A DNA stretch of 64,000 nucleotides from Puffinus mauretanicus (taxonomy: Eukaryota > Chordata > Aves > Procellariiformes > Procellariidae), in assembly GCA_023333565.1 (NCBI GenBank), contig JAJKFH010000374.1, forward strand, positions 4,216,001-4,280,000. Reading direction: 5' to 3'. A program made the translations under genes and the position numbers. How positions within the stretch are numbered: the stretch's first letter is position 1; each line of letters starts with the position of its first letter. The notes beneath the pieces were generated by a model. The model searched no databases, was not told where the DNA came from, and worked only from the letters and a program-made list of their open reading frames with translations. Positions 46,790-59,286 of this stretch are shown here, piece after piece.

Positions 46790-49700
46790 GTTTGGACTTG
46801 GGAGCATGGAAGCTCCCCAGGGCCTAGAGTGTGCTCCTTCCTCTCGGGCTGGGGGGGACAGTGAGCCTGACAAAAATTGACTTTCCTGTCTGCCTGGAGT
46901 GGATGGTGCAGGAGCAGAAGTAGTTGTGGGTGACTGACAGCACGAAGAAGTTAGTGGTGGTAGAGGTGTTTGGGAAAGACAGTATAATAGGAGAGCGCCA
47001 TAGAGACTCTGCTGTCGGGACACACTGACGCCAAGGGCACAGGGACAGGCAGGGAGGTGGGGAGACCGGCAAGAATGAGACTTCCTAATCAGCTGAGAGA
47101 AACAAGATGGACTTTGAAGCAGCGATGAGAGGGCTTTGCGGAGGTACAGAGACGTGTAGGAGACAAACCTCATAAAAAATGCAAAGTGGCTGTCATTTTA
47201 GTACCTCTTTCCTTGCTTGGCCGGGGCGGTGCTCCTTTGGTGGTGAGGCTGTGGGGCTTGGAGGGTCACGATTCTCAGCAAACACAGGCTGATGAGGGTG
47301 TGCGTCTGCATGTATATACATACTCAGAATTACATACATATACGCATATGCTCATGTCATATGTCACCAAGTAATGTCAGACTTCACATTGTTGATCCTT
47401 TTTCTAACATCTGGCATGAGGCTTTAGAGCCTGATTGCTGCAGGAAGAGAATGAAAGGCTCGCCCTGAGGAGCTGATCCACGGCAGAGGCATCCAGCCAC
47501 TAGGAGCTTGTGCATCAGGAAACCTCGGGGCATTTAGAGACAGGGGTGATTTGCCTGGCTCCTCGTCTGGCACCTTGGATTTCCAGCAGGAGCTGGGCCT
47601 TGGGGGGTTTACTGTGTCCGCATCTTAACACCCAGGGCAACTACGTGATTTGAAAGGGCCTTAAGTATTCTTACACCATTTCAGAAGTGTGTCAATATTT
47701 TGTCTCTTTTTCATTCCTTTCTACTGTGTGTAGCTACTACCTGCCACCTCAGGAAGGCTGTGATCAGTTGTGCTATGTGTATATCCTGATGGAGTACTTT
47801 GAATTGAAAGTTCTTGACTACAGAGACTGTATTGCATCCATCAGAGCTTCCTAACATGTTTTAAAAAATGATACTCTCTAACACCTAGATAATTTCTTGG
47901 CCATTTTGGCTGGGAATGAGAGAAATCTCACAAAATGCCCTTGAGGTGTTCCTATAGGAGGTGTGCTCCTGGCTGAGCTTTGCAACATGTCAATGGAAAA
48001 GAAATTACATTAGAGTAAGTGGTTTTATTGCAGCATTTGTTTTTTAAATTAATTTTGGCATTTGTTTGGCCTTACTGAGAATTGGGATTTCCCACTCCGA
48101 GCTCTAATGTAAGAGACCCTGGGAAATGTTGTTGTAGCACCTCCAAATCAATGGGGTAAAGATGGAGTGAGGCACTGTACTGGTTGTTTTCAATCTTTCT
48201 TAAGCCTGAGGGTGAACTTGACATTAGTTCATGTTCATTTTGTTCCTCTATCACTCTACTTCCTCTGCAGCCTGTGGTATGCAGGCTGATTCAGTCAATC
48301 CATATTCAGGCCAAACGTCCATAGAAGTCAAAGGAATTTGTTCGATGTCAACACTGCAGGCCGTGGTGCCACAAAGAACAATTACAGTTATTTGGGTTAT
48401 TTATGTGATGTTGGTTATTTGGTGTGTTGCTTTCATGTCAGTGCCAAATTTCCATGTTCAGAGCTCAAACAAAAGACTAAAGGTAACACAATAAGACCAA
48501 GTACAATGTAGACCAGCCTACATTAGATGGAGGAGGAAGAATGTGCATTCACAGGCTATTCAATGTGATCATGACGTGCAGGAGTTGGACAAGATCCATC
48601 CCATGGTCTTGGCACAGGGAAGTCAAGACATTTGCACCCGTCCTGTGCAGTGGGCTTCCAGGTGCTCCAGACCCTACCTTAGGGGAGGGCTGCAACTCTT
48701 AGCAGTTTTTCTGCTCTTGGTTCTTGCGTTGCTTTCTTTCTCAGTCATTCCTCCTGCATACTTATCAGTTCTCTTAATAGTTGCGCTTATGTTTTATATA
48801 CAACTCGTAGATGTAAATGAGGCAACCTGTACCCGAAAATATAGCCACAATATCTGTAGCCAAGACACATTATGCACAGTGTATTCAAATGTATAAAATA
48901 GCCCTGACATTCATTTACCTATGGATCCAGCCTGCATAAAGCAGGCCAAAGCCCTACATGGCATGTTCTCCGGTCTTCTGGCAGGCGTGGAGCCAAATCC
49001 AAGCCCAGCATAAACAGATGCCGCTCTTAGGGCTTCAGCATGTTTGAACTCAGCGCACAGTGCCCGCCGGGCAGGCTGCTCTGCGCTGCCCTTCATTCTT
49101 GCGGCTGGGAAGGCAAGGGGGTCTGCCTCTGAGCGGGAAAGGGTGTGCCAAGATGGGAGCGTCTGTCCCTGGCCGGCAGCCAGCAGCCAGCCCCCCTGCT
49201 GGCACGGGAGCTGCGCGGGGCAGATAAAGGGGGTCCTCTTTCATCTTGCTCATCTTTTTCACAAATGCTATCTATCTGCACGGATATTTACACGTTCTGC
49301 CAAAGTGACAACATCATTACCACTTGCTCGATATTTGAGCTGCTGGAGTATTTTCTGCATAATTTAATGCTCGGATGGGATAATGCGTTTGGGTGGGCAG
49401 CAAGGCACTCCGGGCTGCTGGCTCCCCACGCACGCAGGGAACGCTGCTCCACTGCTCTCCGAGGGGTACCTGGATCGCTGAGAAAGTTGCTTGCTGCCTA
49501 TCCTGTTACCTTCAGGTGGGGAATACGTCCCTCTCAAGCCTGAATGGCAGGAAAATTTGAGGAGCCTTGATAATTATAACATTAAAAACATTTCACCCCC
49601 AAAATCAGGGAGTAGCTGGAGAAACATATATGAGCTGATGGGAAAGGAATTTAAATGACCCTGGAAGAAAACTGGAATGCTGTATTTCTGAAGCCAAGAC

Positions 49701-52700
49701 AGCACTAGAAAGCTGAGATTATCCTCACAGAACATAATCTTCTTAGGCTTTGTTTGCAGGCAGCGCTGGGCTGTTTAAACAGAGCAAGGGGTGGGGTGGG
49801 AATCCAAACCCACATATCTTTTATTTAAATGCAGACTAATTTTGCACCCTGTGTTCCTCACCCTCCTGCTTGGGATTCTGTCGGTTGGCTCAGAATAAAT
49901 GGCTGTAAATCCAGAAACACACTTTTTCCCTCTCTAGTCTTTCCATTGTGCTCACCACAATATTTCTTGTAGGCCTCTGAGTCTTGGAGGAAGGAAAGGA
50001 GCTCCCTCAGAGCTCCCCCAGAATTCCTCGGCAGCCCCTGCCTTGGTTTACGGGTGTGGCACATCTCTGTGACAGCTCAAAGAGAACAGGGGAAGGACCA
50101 AGTGCCCTTTTTCTTTATCCACCTTCAAGGGTTCAGAGGAAGTGTCATTACCTTTGCCAGCTTCCCCAGGCATGCTGTTATGTGGCATGCACCGCTGTGT
50201 GGCAGGTGGGATGAGGCTATAGATGCTTCTACTCACCATAAGAAAAGGATATTTTCCTCAGCAGGAAAATGCCTCTGCTTTTCCTCTTCAGAATCTGTTG
50301 ACTTTGTTGCCAAAATCAAAGGTTGAAAGGATTGTTAATTTAGATTTTTCTCCATGAAAAATCAATTTCCTATCAGGAAAATACAAGCTGCTCAGTCCCA
50401 TTGCTTCTCCCTCCATGGTAATCAGATGTATTTCTCCCCATTAACACCCCCTTGCCATGTACCCTCTATGCAGACCCTGGGACGGCAATGATTGTCTCAG
50501 AGCTTGCTGTTTCAGATGTAGGGAGGCACCAAGCCCCACCAGTGGGTCACCTAAAATGTGGAGAAGGGTCATTCCTGTTTCCCTCATACGTCACATGTGT
50601 CTGCTCCCTTCTGCTGAGCCAGTCTCTCAGCATGACCCTTTCTTTATGCCTTATCCAGTAGAGTTGGCTTATTTTCTATCCTCTTCACAATGCCACTGCT
50701 ACCTGTATTGCAGCATCCTCTGAAAGAATAAGGGTGTACAGTTGTGCCTTAAGCAGCTGTTTGGAGAAGAAAACATATGTATGTGTATAGGGAAATGGTG
50801 TCTTGCAGGTCCTCTTCACAGACCATGTGGCATTGAATGGCTCAAACAGAAGGGTAGTCCAAACATTCAGAGACAAAATGTCACCGTTAGACTGAATTGT
50901 ATTTGTAAATTGAGGGCAGCTGAGCAAGATGGATTTTAAAAGGGCTGTTTTGAAATGCATCAGTTTTAAAATAAAGAATGTAGGGCATCCTTATACAGTA
51001 TCTTAGGAAGCAGTGATTTTTGCAAGACTTTGGGGTCATGACTGTTACTCAGATGAATATAAGCTCTCAGGATAATGTTGTGGCCAAAGGACTAAATCTC
51101 TCCCCGGATATGTAGAGTATTGAGTAGGAATAAATATATCTGGTTTTGGCATGAGTGTGACTGCGATCCATTTCTTATGCTTACAGCTGCTCTTATATTA
51201 GGGGGGGTTAATTCTTAAATATGATAATTGTTAAAAGGATTGGAAAATTTGCCCTTTAGTGAGAGATGAAAGGTATCCACCTGAAAAAGAGAAGGTAGAG
51301 GGGTGGCAATCACAATCTGCAGTTACTTACAATGGTGAACAGAGATTTAATAATAGAGAGCTTTTAAATTTTTAGAAGTGAAAGCGTGACGTTATTGTGT
51401 GGCTGGAAGTTTAAGCTAAATAAATATTGACTAGAAATAGTCTTCACATTTTAAATAATAGGGATTAAGTAATAATAGAACAGTTTTCTACAGTGTGGGA
51501 AAGTCATCACTGCTGGCAATTTTCAGTCAAAAATCTCCTCTCCCAACTCCACTGAAAGAATTAACACACAGCTATTGGACTCAAGTAGGAATTAAAGCAA
51601 GGAAGTTAGACAGGTTGAGTTGTGCTGGAGTTCAGAGTAGATTTCATGGTTCTGAAGAAAAAAAAAATCGTGCATCTCCATCTCTTGCATCTTCTGCAGA
51701 ATCTTCACTGTTGTAAGCCTAGCACTTGAGGGCATGAAGGAAAGGCTTCTCCTCCCTCCCTGGTATTTCTTTCCTTGCATCAGCTGAACTCCCCCAGTCT
51801 CCTCCTGCTGCGTACAGAGCTGCAGTGGAGGTGACTTGCAGCATCAGCCTTTTTATCCTCACAGGAAATAAGCTAATGTGTTTCTCAAATCATTTCAGCA
51901 CAAGGAATTTATCTTGCAAAAGCCCGTCTGCTAGACTTTTCTTTCTCCTGCTGACTTGTCAGAGCAAAATCACATAATCTGTATCTGAAATGGGGGAAGA
52001 AAAAAAAAAGTCAAAAACATTCTTGTAAAAGACTGGCATCTTGCCATTGTCTTGAATCCCCTCTCTTTACCCATTGGATATGGGGAACTTTTTTCTTTTT
52101 GATAAAGAAGGACACATAGTTTTTAACAGGTGATTCCTTGAAGCTGTAATTTACAGCTCCTCCTCCTCTTTATCAACCCACCCATCATGCTCAATCTCCT
52201 GTTACATTTTGCTAATGCAACCAAGTGCTGGTCATAAACCATTGCCCTAATTACTCAGAACATGGGGCTGAATGGTTAGTTAGCAGCGCTATTGCAATTA
52301 TGGCAGCCTTTCAGGTCTAATAGCACTTTATGTTTCACTGCTTTTTATATGTCACTGGTTAAGATGATAAATTAGAGGTAGTACAGCACCACCTGCTCAT
52401 GTTCTCTCTGAGCCATGGTAGCGCACCCACTGTGATGCTGTCTAGATGCAAGATGGTAGCTAACTGGGAGCAGCTGCAGGTGGCTGGGGGTGCTTGACCT
52501 GTGCTCCTCTGTGGACATAACATTCTTGGTTTGTATTTTCCCATATTCTTTCATACTGTGATCTGTCTATATTTCACCACCATCAGTACAGTATATACTG
52601 TTTTTTCTCCTCTGTGTTAAAGAATTTTCTACAACAATCTTGGGGTAAGAGCAGCAAGTACAAACCATGGAAGAAGAGGCATATTAAATTGCACACAACT

Positions 52701-54837
52701 TTTCCTTCTCTTAACTTTTGCTTCTTAAAATGATGTATAAAAGGAAAGAGAGAAGCTGCAGCTTTGAACTTTTAACGTATCACAGTATCTTTGGACTAAC
52801 TGGTGCATGAAATGTTCTTAAAATTCTTTAAAAACATGATAGAGAATTATGATGTGTAGATTTCTTTTTTTAAGAGATGTATGTTAGGGGGATGAATATT
52901 GATATAAAGGACAGAGTTTGGTCTGGGTATGATCTTGAAGTTCTTGGGTATTGCCTTGTAATTAAGAGCTTTAATTGTCTGGTCTCCTGCTCTCTGAAAA
53001 ACTCCCCCTTACATTGCCCTTTATCAGTTTTAGAAGATAATATTTAAGCAGTGCTGCATGAATACTCTCATAATTGGTGATAAAAAACCTGTATATTTTC
53101 TTATCATACCTTCGACTCCAGCTAAAGGGAAACTAGTCCTTTAGTTACAGCCTATAGAGGAATTTTAATATGGGCATGTTAGTTTGGATATATGTAGTGT
53201 GTTGGTGTACCTGGGTCAAGTGCTGAATTGTTGTTTAATTTAATTGATTGAATATGGGTACAATGCTAAATTGACAGCCTGTCTGCCAGCTTCCTCTTTT
53301 TATTTACAGCATATGTGAACAGTGACGGTAGTTTAAGCTCCCCACATGTCTTTATACTGATTTGGAGAGCTCACCTATATGACCAGAAAGGGAATCTCTG
53401 TTATGCAGTCATTCCTTGTATTCGCTGTTGAGGTATTTTCCAAAAGACTATTTCTCTTTGCTTTTAGGGTGCTTGTAGGATAACAGTGTGTGTTTGTTGT
53501 TTTTGCTGCATTGATCATGTCCCTGAAAATCAGATCCGTATCCACAGAACTCATGTCAGAAGGGTCCTGAACCATTGGCAGATGTGATTTGCTTTAATTT
53601 GCTCCTGCCCTGGATCAGCAGAAGGCCAGCAGCCTAGCAGTGAAACACTGTTTGGCCTCTTGTCCCCTTTGTGCCAGTTTTAGATCTAAACTTAGGTGAA
53701 ATACATTTCCATGTTCCTGTTTCAGTCCCAGCAGCTTTCTGAAGTCTGAATGACAGCTGGAGACAGAGAGGAACCTTGACAAACTATGCAAAATGAAAAT
53801 ATGTCGGGGAAGGAAACACACTAAGGGTGTGGATGGATTTTTTGTGGAACAGAAGTGTATGTGGTCAAAGAGGTTCTCGGTGTTGCTGAGGAGGCATTTT
53901 GTGGGAAGAATAAGTGAGTGAATGCAGCGCACCGCAGAACCATACTTTGTCTGCCATGAGCTTGCTGGTTGTAGGAGACAGTAAGCATAAATAGATACAT
54001 TTTAAGACCGAATCCTACCATACTTTTGAAAACAGTAGTAGAGTTGCAGTGCAATATATCAGCCAATAGCTAGAAAAGAGCCAGGAGCCTCTTGACCACA
54101 TCTGAAAAAGCTCAAGGAAATGAAGTAATTATGCTCAAGAATAATGAAATTGCACTTCAGCCCTTTACAAGTAGGCTTCCTTTATACAATTTAAAATAAA
54201 GAAATAAATAAGATGTATTTGTATTTCCAATCTCCTCCTAAGGTAACATACAGAAAGCAATTGTATGATGGGTGCCACATTTGATGCCTAAAGGTTCTTT
54301 CCCGCCTTTGCTGCTGATACTGATGACCAGATCTGAAGGTGCTTGTGCATCTCATGCACTGTTGCATAACAACCTATGCTAGTTTTGTGAGCTGATTTAT
54401 TTTCAGCCTTCTAGCACATGACTGCTTCAGACCATCCTCCATTCTTGTTCCAAATTTCTAATACTCCCTCCCACAGGCCTTCTCAACCTGCTGCTTTGTG
54501 GCTAGCACCAGTCTGCATGTCCTTTAAGAAAACACCCTTGAGGAATATCATGCCATCATGAATGTGTCCCAGACTTTTTCCAAGATATGCTCAAAATAAT
54601 CTTTTTTTTTCCTGTTACTTCTACAGCATAGGTTATGTCTTACCCCATTTCTTTGATTTAAGATGACGTGACTTACGTTTCCTTAAGTTCTAATCATGTT
54701 CTTCTTTGCAAAGCATGGCGTATACCTTGTTTGAACTTGGCCAGTTATGTCCGAATTTGGACTGTCACGTGTGGAAAACAGACCAACCTCATGTATGGCT
54801 TGCTTAGCAAAAAGAGGCAGTATGCAGAAGTAGTTAA

Positions 54838-54896
54838 ACATCCTTAGGGTATGATGTGGTTTATTGGACATCCTTAGGGTATGATGTGGTTTATTG
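54838..54896 (+). repeat. 30-bp tandem duplication
   Basis: A 30-bp unit starting ACATCCTTAGGGTATGATGT occurs twice head-to-tail (54838 and 54868). The copies agree over 29 bases, so the duplication is recent. Confidence 0.93.
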
Positions 54897-56014
54897 AGAC
54901 AGAGATGTTTCAAGTAGGAAAGCTGGGTACATAATACCCCAATAATTGCCTGAAAGCACTAAGGAACACTTAGCCCTTTAGCCCTTCCTCATTTACTGTG
55001 CATTACTGTTTTTCTCATAATGACTGGAGGGACAAATGGCGAGGGAGTGACAATGTGCTATTGTGGTATGCCAGACCTCTAATGCAGGCTGCTCTTAGAG
55101 GGGAATGCCACCCCTGAGCAGAAGCCTTCCCTATTTTGGGTTTAGGATGGGGACCATATGTATGCCATGCGTATTAGATCTCTTTCTGACAGAGCTCCTG
55201 TCATAAATAGTATCGAGACAATGAAAGCAGTATTGAGGCTCACACACATTCAGCGTGAACTGGACATGATACTCTACTCCTGCACCAGTATCATATGTCT
55301 GCTTAATCCCTCTAAAATTTAAAATCCCTGGGTCTTAAGAATAAGACTGTTTGCTGATCCCCTTTGTAGCAGTCCTTTCTTGCTGACAGTGTATATCTTT
55401 TTGCAGGATTTTTTCTTCTATCTTGCCTTTCTGGTCATTTTGTAGCAGGTGGGCGTTTGCTGCCTACATTGTCCTCTCTCCTCCCTGGTAAAATCCTTCA
55501 TTCCTGTTTTGTTCTTTTCCCTCTAGGTCCTGAGAAAATAGCAAACAGTCACTTCAGCTCCAGGCTCCTGATATCACTGCTGTTACTCGTCCCCTCTCAG
55601 AGCTGGTTCTCAGTTCTGAAAAGCAGTCTCTCCCGGACTCTGGTGGGAGTCTGAAATCCAGAGCATGACCTGACTCAAGCCTGACGATCTTTGATTGTAA
55701 TACGGGTTTGCACTCTCTCTGCTGTGCCTAGCTCATCCTTCTCTCTACGTCCTCGCAGAGATGGGGAATGGTTCCCAGAGCCCATCTCCAGTAGTTCATT
55801 CATTCATTTCATACACGGAAACCTGTGTAAACAGGACATGCTGGGGACCCTTCCCTGCGTTCCCTCAGCTTTAAGGAAAGGACAGGGTTTAGAGCTAGGC
55901 ATGTTTGTGCTTCAGTGCATGTGGAAGCCGGGGGCAGGGGGGACGAAGGAAGTGCAGTGTTGTCTTTTGGCTGCAGCTCTGGGGCTACTTGATCCTCCTG
56001 ACACTCCTCAGGAG

Positions 56015-56135
56015 GGGAGGGAAGTATTGTTATCCCTTTTGCCAGCAGCACAAAGGCAACATGACAAAGAAGCAGGGACACTGAAAACAGAGTCCTGATC
56101 CCCAATCCGTGTTTTCTTGCTAATTAGTCAGCACA
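56015..56135 (-). mobile_element. MIR/CORE-SINE remnant, antisense
   Basis: GTATTGTTATCCCTTTTGCC, ATGACAAAGAAGCAGGGACA and CAGAGTCCTGATCCCCAATC resemble the MIR reverse complement. Fairly decayed. Confidence 0.5.
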
Positions 56136-57324
56136 TTCTTTCGTAACTGGCAACAGAAACCAGAAACCGTGACTGAGCCAAGCCTCTTGATTCCTTATTC
56201 TCATTACTCTTCTTCCAGCGTTATCCTTGAAGTATGATGGAGACAATATTATTCTATACAGTGTACAACCCTTATAGTATGCGTTCCTTGGTTAAAGATT
56301 GCACTGGAGCATTGAGGGAGAAAGGGAGAATTTTCATTTCCTTTTTTTTTTTTTACATCTTTTTTTATAAAAAAGAAAAGATTAATTATAAGGCTAAAAA
56401 TGCACGCGACCTTATATAATCATTGAGTGAAATGTCATCATGAGTTTAATACCCAATAGGAGGGGGGGAAAAAGCAGCCCCAGACACATGCAAGGAAGGC
56501 CCAGGTGAGACAGAATGGTGTCCTAGTCCTGTAGGAAGCCAAAGTTAATGAGGTTGCTACTGGGCCACTGCCGAGTGCAGCTCTCTGGGACAGCAGCTAG
56601 CAGTCTGCTGTGTACTGGAGTTGGAGTGGGCTAAGGTTACCTTCACAGCTATAATTTCATTACTGCTGCTTTTTCACGGAAAGTGATTTTTTTCATTTGT
56701 TCAGCAAATGAGGCAGAGGAAGAATGGAGGGATGTGTGGTACGGAAGTGATTTCATAAACCCCAGGCTGAATTCATGTTGCTTATGAGCTGGGAATAAGA
56801 AGATTGGGTTTGGTTCTTTTCTCACTATGGCTGTGATCTGAAAGTAGTGCTAGAGAAGCTAGTGAATTTGTATCACAGTGAAACTGCCATAAATGCAAGA
56901 GGGTTTGGGCGAATTTTTCAAATAATTGCTTAGTTTCGAGGGTTTTGTCTAAAGAACCATTCCTGGTTAATTCTGCTTCTATGCAGGCTTCTGATGTGAT
57001 TACATGAAGTCTATTCAATGAACCAGAGAGTCTTACCTCCTGCTTTGCCTACCCACAAATTAAGATCTTTACTTGGCGATGTCAAATTTAAGGTGAAGGA
57101 AAAGATCTTTTTCTTTCAAAGGAATTTCAGTGCCTTTTAATGAAAGGAAATCCTCTAAAAGACAAACAACGTAATACCTCATGCAAAGAAAAAAAGAAAG
57201 TTAGTGAGAACCAAGAATAAGAAACAAGCTGAATTTAGGAGACAGTGACAACCATGTACAGAAAACATTTTCATTCTAATCTAGAGAAACGGACCTTGGT
57301 AGACCCTTAAAAAAGGACTAGGAG

Positions 57325-57362
57325 GTTTTCCTATGCATGTCTGAGTTTTCCTATGCATGTCA
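57325..57362 (+). repeat. 20-bp tandem duplication
   Basis: GTTTTCCTATGCATGTCTGA is followed by GTTTTCCTATGCATGTCA, with a period of 20. Confidence 0.9.
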
Positions 57363-58649
57363 TAGGGATTATTGATGCATGGCAGGGTAGAAAGAGTATG
57401 AAGTTTGAAGGTGAGGAAGGGAACCTGCCTCTCCCTGCTCCATACATGCAGCATCTTCCAGCACCTGTTTAGATACTGTAAACTGAGGAAATTGAAAAAT
57501 TAAGACTTATGTGCCTCAATACCATTAATGATCTAAGCCCGAACACCTTTGACCATAATTGTCTTCAGTGGGAGCTACAGTTCATGTGTCTTGAAAATCA
57601 AACTTTAAAGTAATTATTTAGTTTAGTTGTAAGTGCTTAAAATTAAATACTGTGGTTTTACATTTAGAAAATGAGACTAATGGCACCTGTATTTAGAGGT
57701 AGAAAGCATTAGGATTATTCTGACATTGTTCTTTTTACTTCAGTAGAAGTTCTCCCAGTTTAAGTGTTCAGGGGTTCAGACTTCAGGTCTGCAGACACAC
57801 AACGCAGGTATGTGTCTGTTTAGCTAGTTCATTGTATTATACAACAACTCTGGTCTGACCTTAACCTGGTGGGATTGTAATGTGCTGTAAACTAATTTGA
57901 TAAGAACTAGAGGCTCATCATTCAAGTGTGATATATATACTCCAAATTGTAGATAAAATTATTGAGCAATTAACGGAGATATGCCTTGCCATACTTGTGA
58001 AGGGAACTATCTAGCTTGCTAGAGTGTTAACTGGCTGCAACATTTTTCACTTTCTTCTATTTCAAATCTTACTTAGGTTAGATTCAAACAAAATTTGTCG
58101 CCATTTGGCAGTTCTTCACTGGCTTTCAGATACAAATGTTGGATGTTGCTGATAAAAGCCTTATACTTGCTGCCTTTATGTGACAAATGGATGCCAGATA
58201 CAGCCTGGAGATAATTTTTAAGCACTTAAGGACAATTTACAGTACTTGTTACATTAGATGCAAAAGCTGGTTTCTGCAAAGTCAAAAACTGTTTCAAGGA
58301 TAACAAGTAGATCAAATTAATACAGCTAAAATTATGTTGGATTGCTTCAAAGGCCATTTGTTAATGTACAGAACACCTGGAAAATCTCTTATTCTGAAAA
58401 ATATACCACCCACCTAAGCAAAGACAAATCAATACAGAAGATACCCCTGCAAAATATAGCAGAGCTGAAAGGAGACTTGGGGAGGATCTGAGTTAAAGTC
58501 TTATAGGAACACTGTGAAAATATAATCTCCAAAATCTCAGTGCAATTTTTTTTACAACCATTAAGAACTGTCTTACGTTTTACATGAAAAAAAATCACGT
58601 GTTAAGACCTAGCGTTTAGATTGCATTTTTCATTTCTGAATTTGAAAGT

Positions 58650-58728
58650 GCCATGTGAAGTCTGAATCATTATTGTTGTCTTGTAGACAGGTAAACTGAG
58701 GCACAAGAAATAAAGGAATTTTTTCAGA
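58650..58728 (-). mobile_element. MIR/CORE-SINE remnant interrupted by the solo LTR
   Basis: CATTATTGTTGTCTTGTAGA, then CAGGTAAACTGAGGCACAAG, is the MIR reverse-complement signature. It ends at the target duplication of the LTR at 58729, so the LTR probably inserted into or beside it. I could not see a clear continuation after 59286. Confidence 0.55.
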
Positions 58729-58733
58729 GTTAT

Positions 58734-59281
58734 TGCTGTGGTTTAACCCGGCAGGCAGCCAAACACTACACAGCTGCTTTCTCCCCCCGTGCCTCCCCGC
58801 CCCCCCTAGCGGGATGGGGAAGAGAATCAAGAAAAAAGTAAAATTCGTGGATTGAGATACAGTTTAATAGAACAGAAAAGGAAGGGAAAATAATAATAAT
58901 AATAATGATAGAATATACAAAATAAGTAATGCACAATGCAATTGCTCACCACCTGCCAACCAATGCCCAGCCAGTCCCCGAGCAGCGATCGCTGCTCCCA
59001 GGACAACTTCCCCAGCTTATAAACTGAGCATGATGTCATGGTGGTATGGAATACCCCTTTGGCCAGTTTGGGTTGGCTGTCCTGGCTATGCTCCCTCCCA
59101 GCTTCTTGTGCACGTGGCAGAGCCTGGGAAGCTGAAAAGTCCTTGCCTAGGGTAAGCTCTGCTTAGCAACAACTAAAACATCAGTGTGCTATCAACATTC
59201 TTCTCATACTAAATCCAAAACCCAGCACTATGCCCAGCTACTAGGAAGAAAATTAACTCCATCCCAGCTGAAACCAGGATA
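58734..59281. mobile_element. Solo LTR of an avian ERVL-type endogenous retrovirus
   Basis: This is a 548-bp element beginning TGCTGTGGTTTAACCC and ending CCAGGATA. Flanking it is an exact 5-bp target duplication GTTAT (58729-58733 and 59282-59286), the size typical of ERVL. The sequence resembles an LTR family I know from neoavian genomes, with landmarks such as GGTTGAGATA-like text, an (AAT)n run at about 58890-58908, TTATAAACTGAGCATGATGTCAT and CCCAGCTTCTTGTGCAC. No gag, pol or env remains on either side, so it is a solo LTR left by recombination. The terminal CA appears mutated to TA. It inserted beside an older MIR remnant. Orientation was not decided. Confidence 0.85.
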
Positions 59282-59286
59282 GTTAT

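Larger units (their letters stand above)
46800..58649. other. Beta intron, unassigned with two candidate conserved elements
   Basis: Holds a GC-rich patch at about 49050-49230 next to an AT-rich patch, and an ATTA-rich patch at about 52200-52375. Both are commented on as possible regulatory elements. Open frames at 48.2-48.9 kb are hydrophobic but unsupported as genes. Confidence 0.55.

Noticed and set aside
48231..48896. Two adjacent + strand frames with hydrophobic segments, the second (117 codons) rich in Leu/Val/Phe
   Set aside because: The hydrophobicity reflects T-rich codons. There is no promoter, no similarity I recognise and no clear splice sites, so chance frames are more likely.
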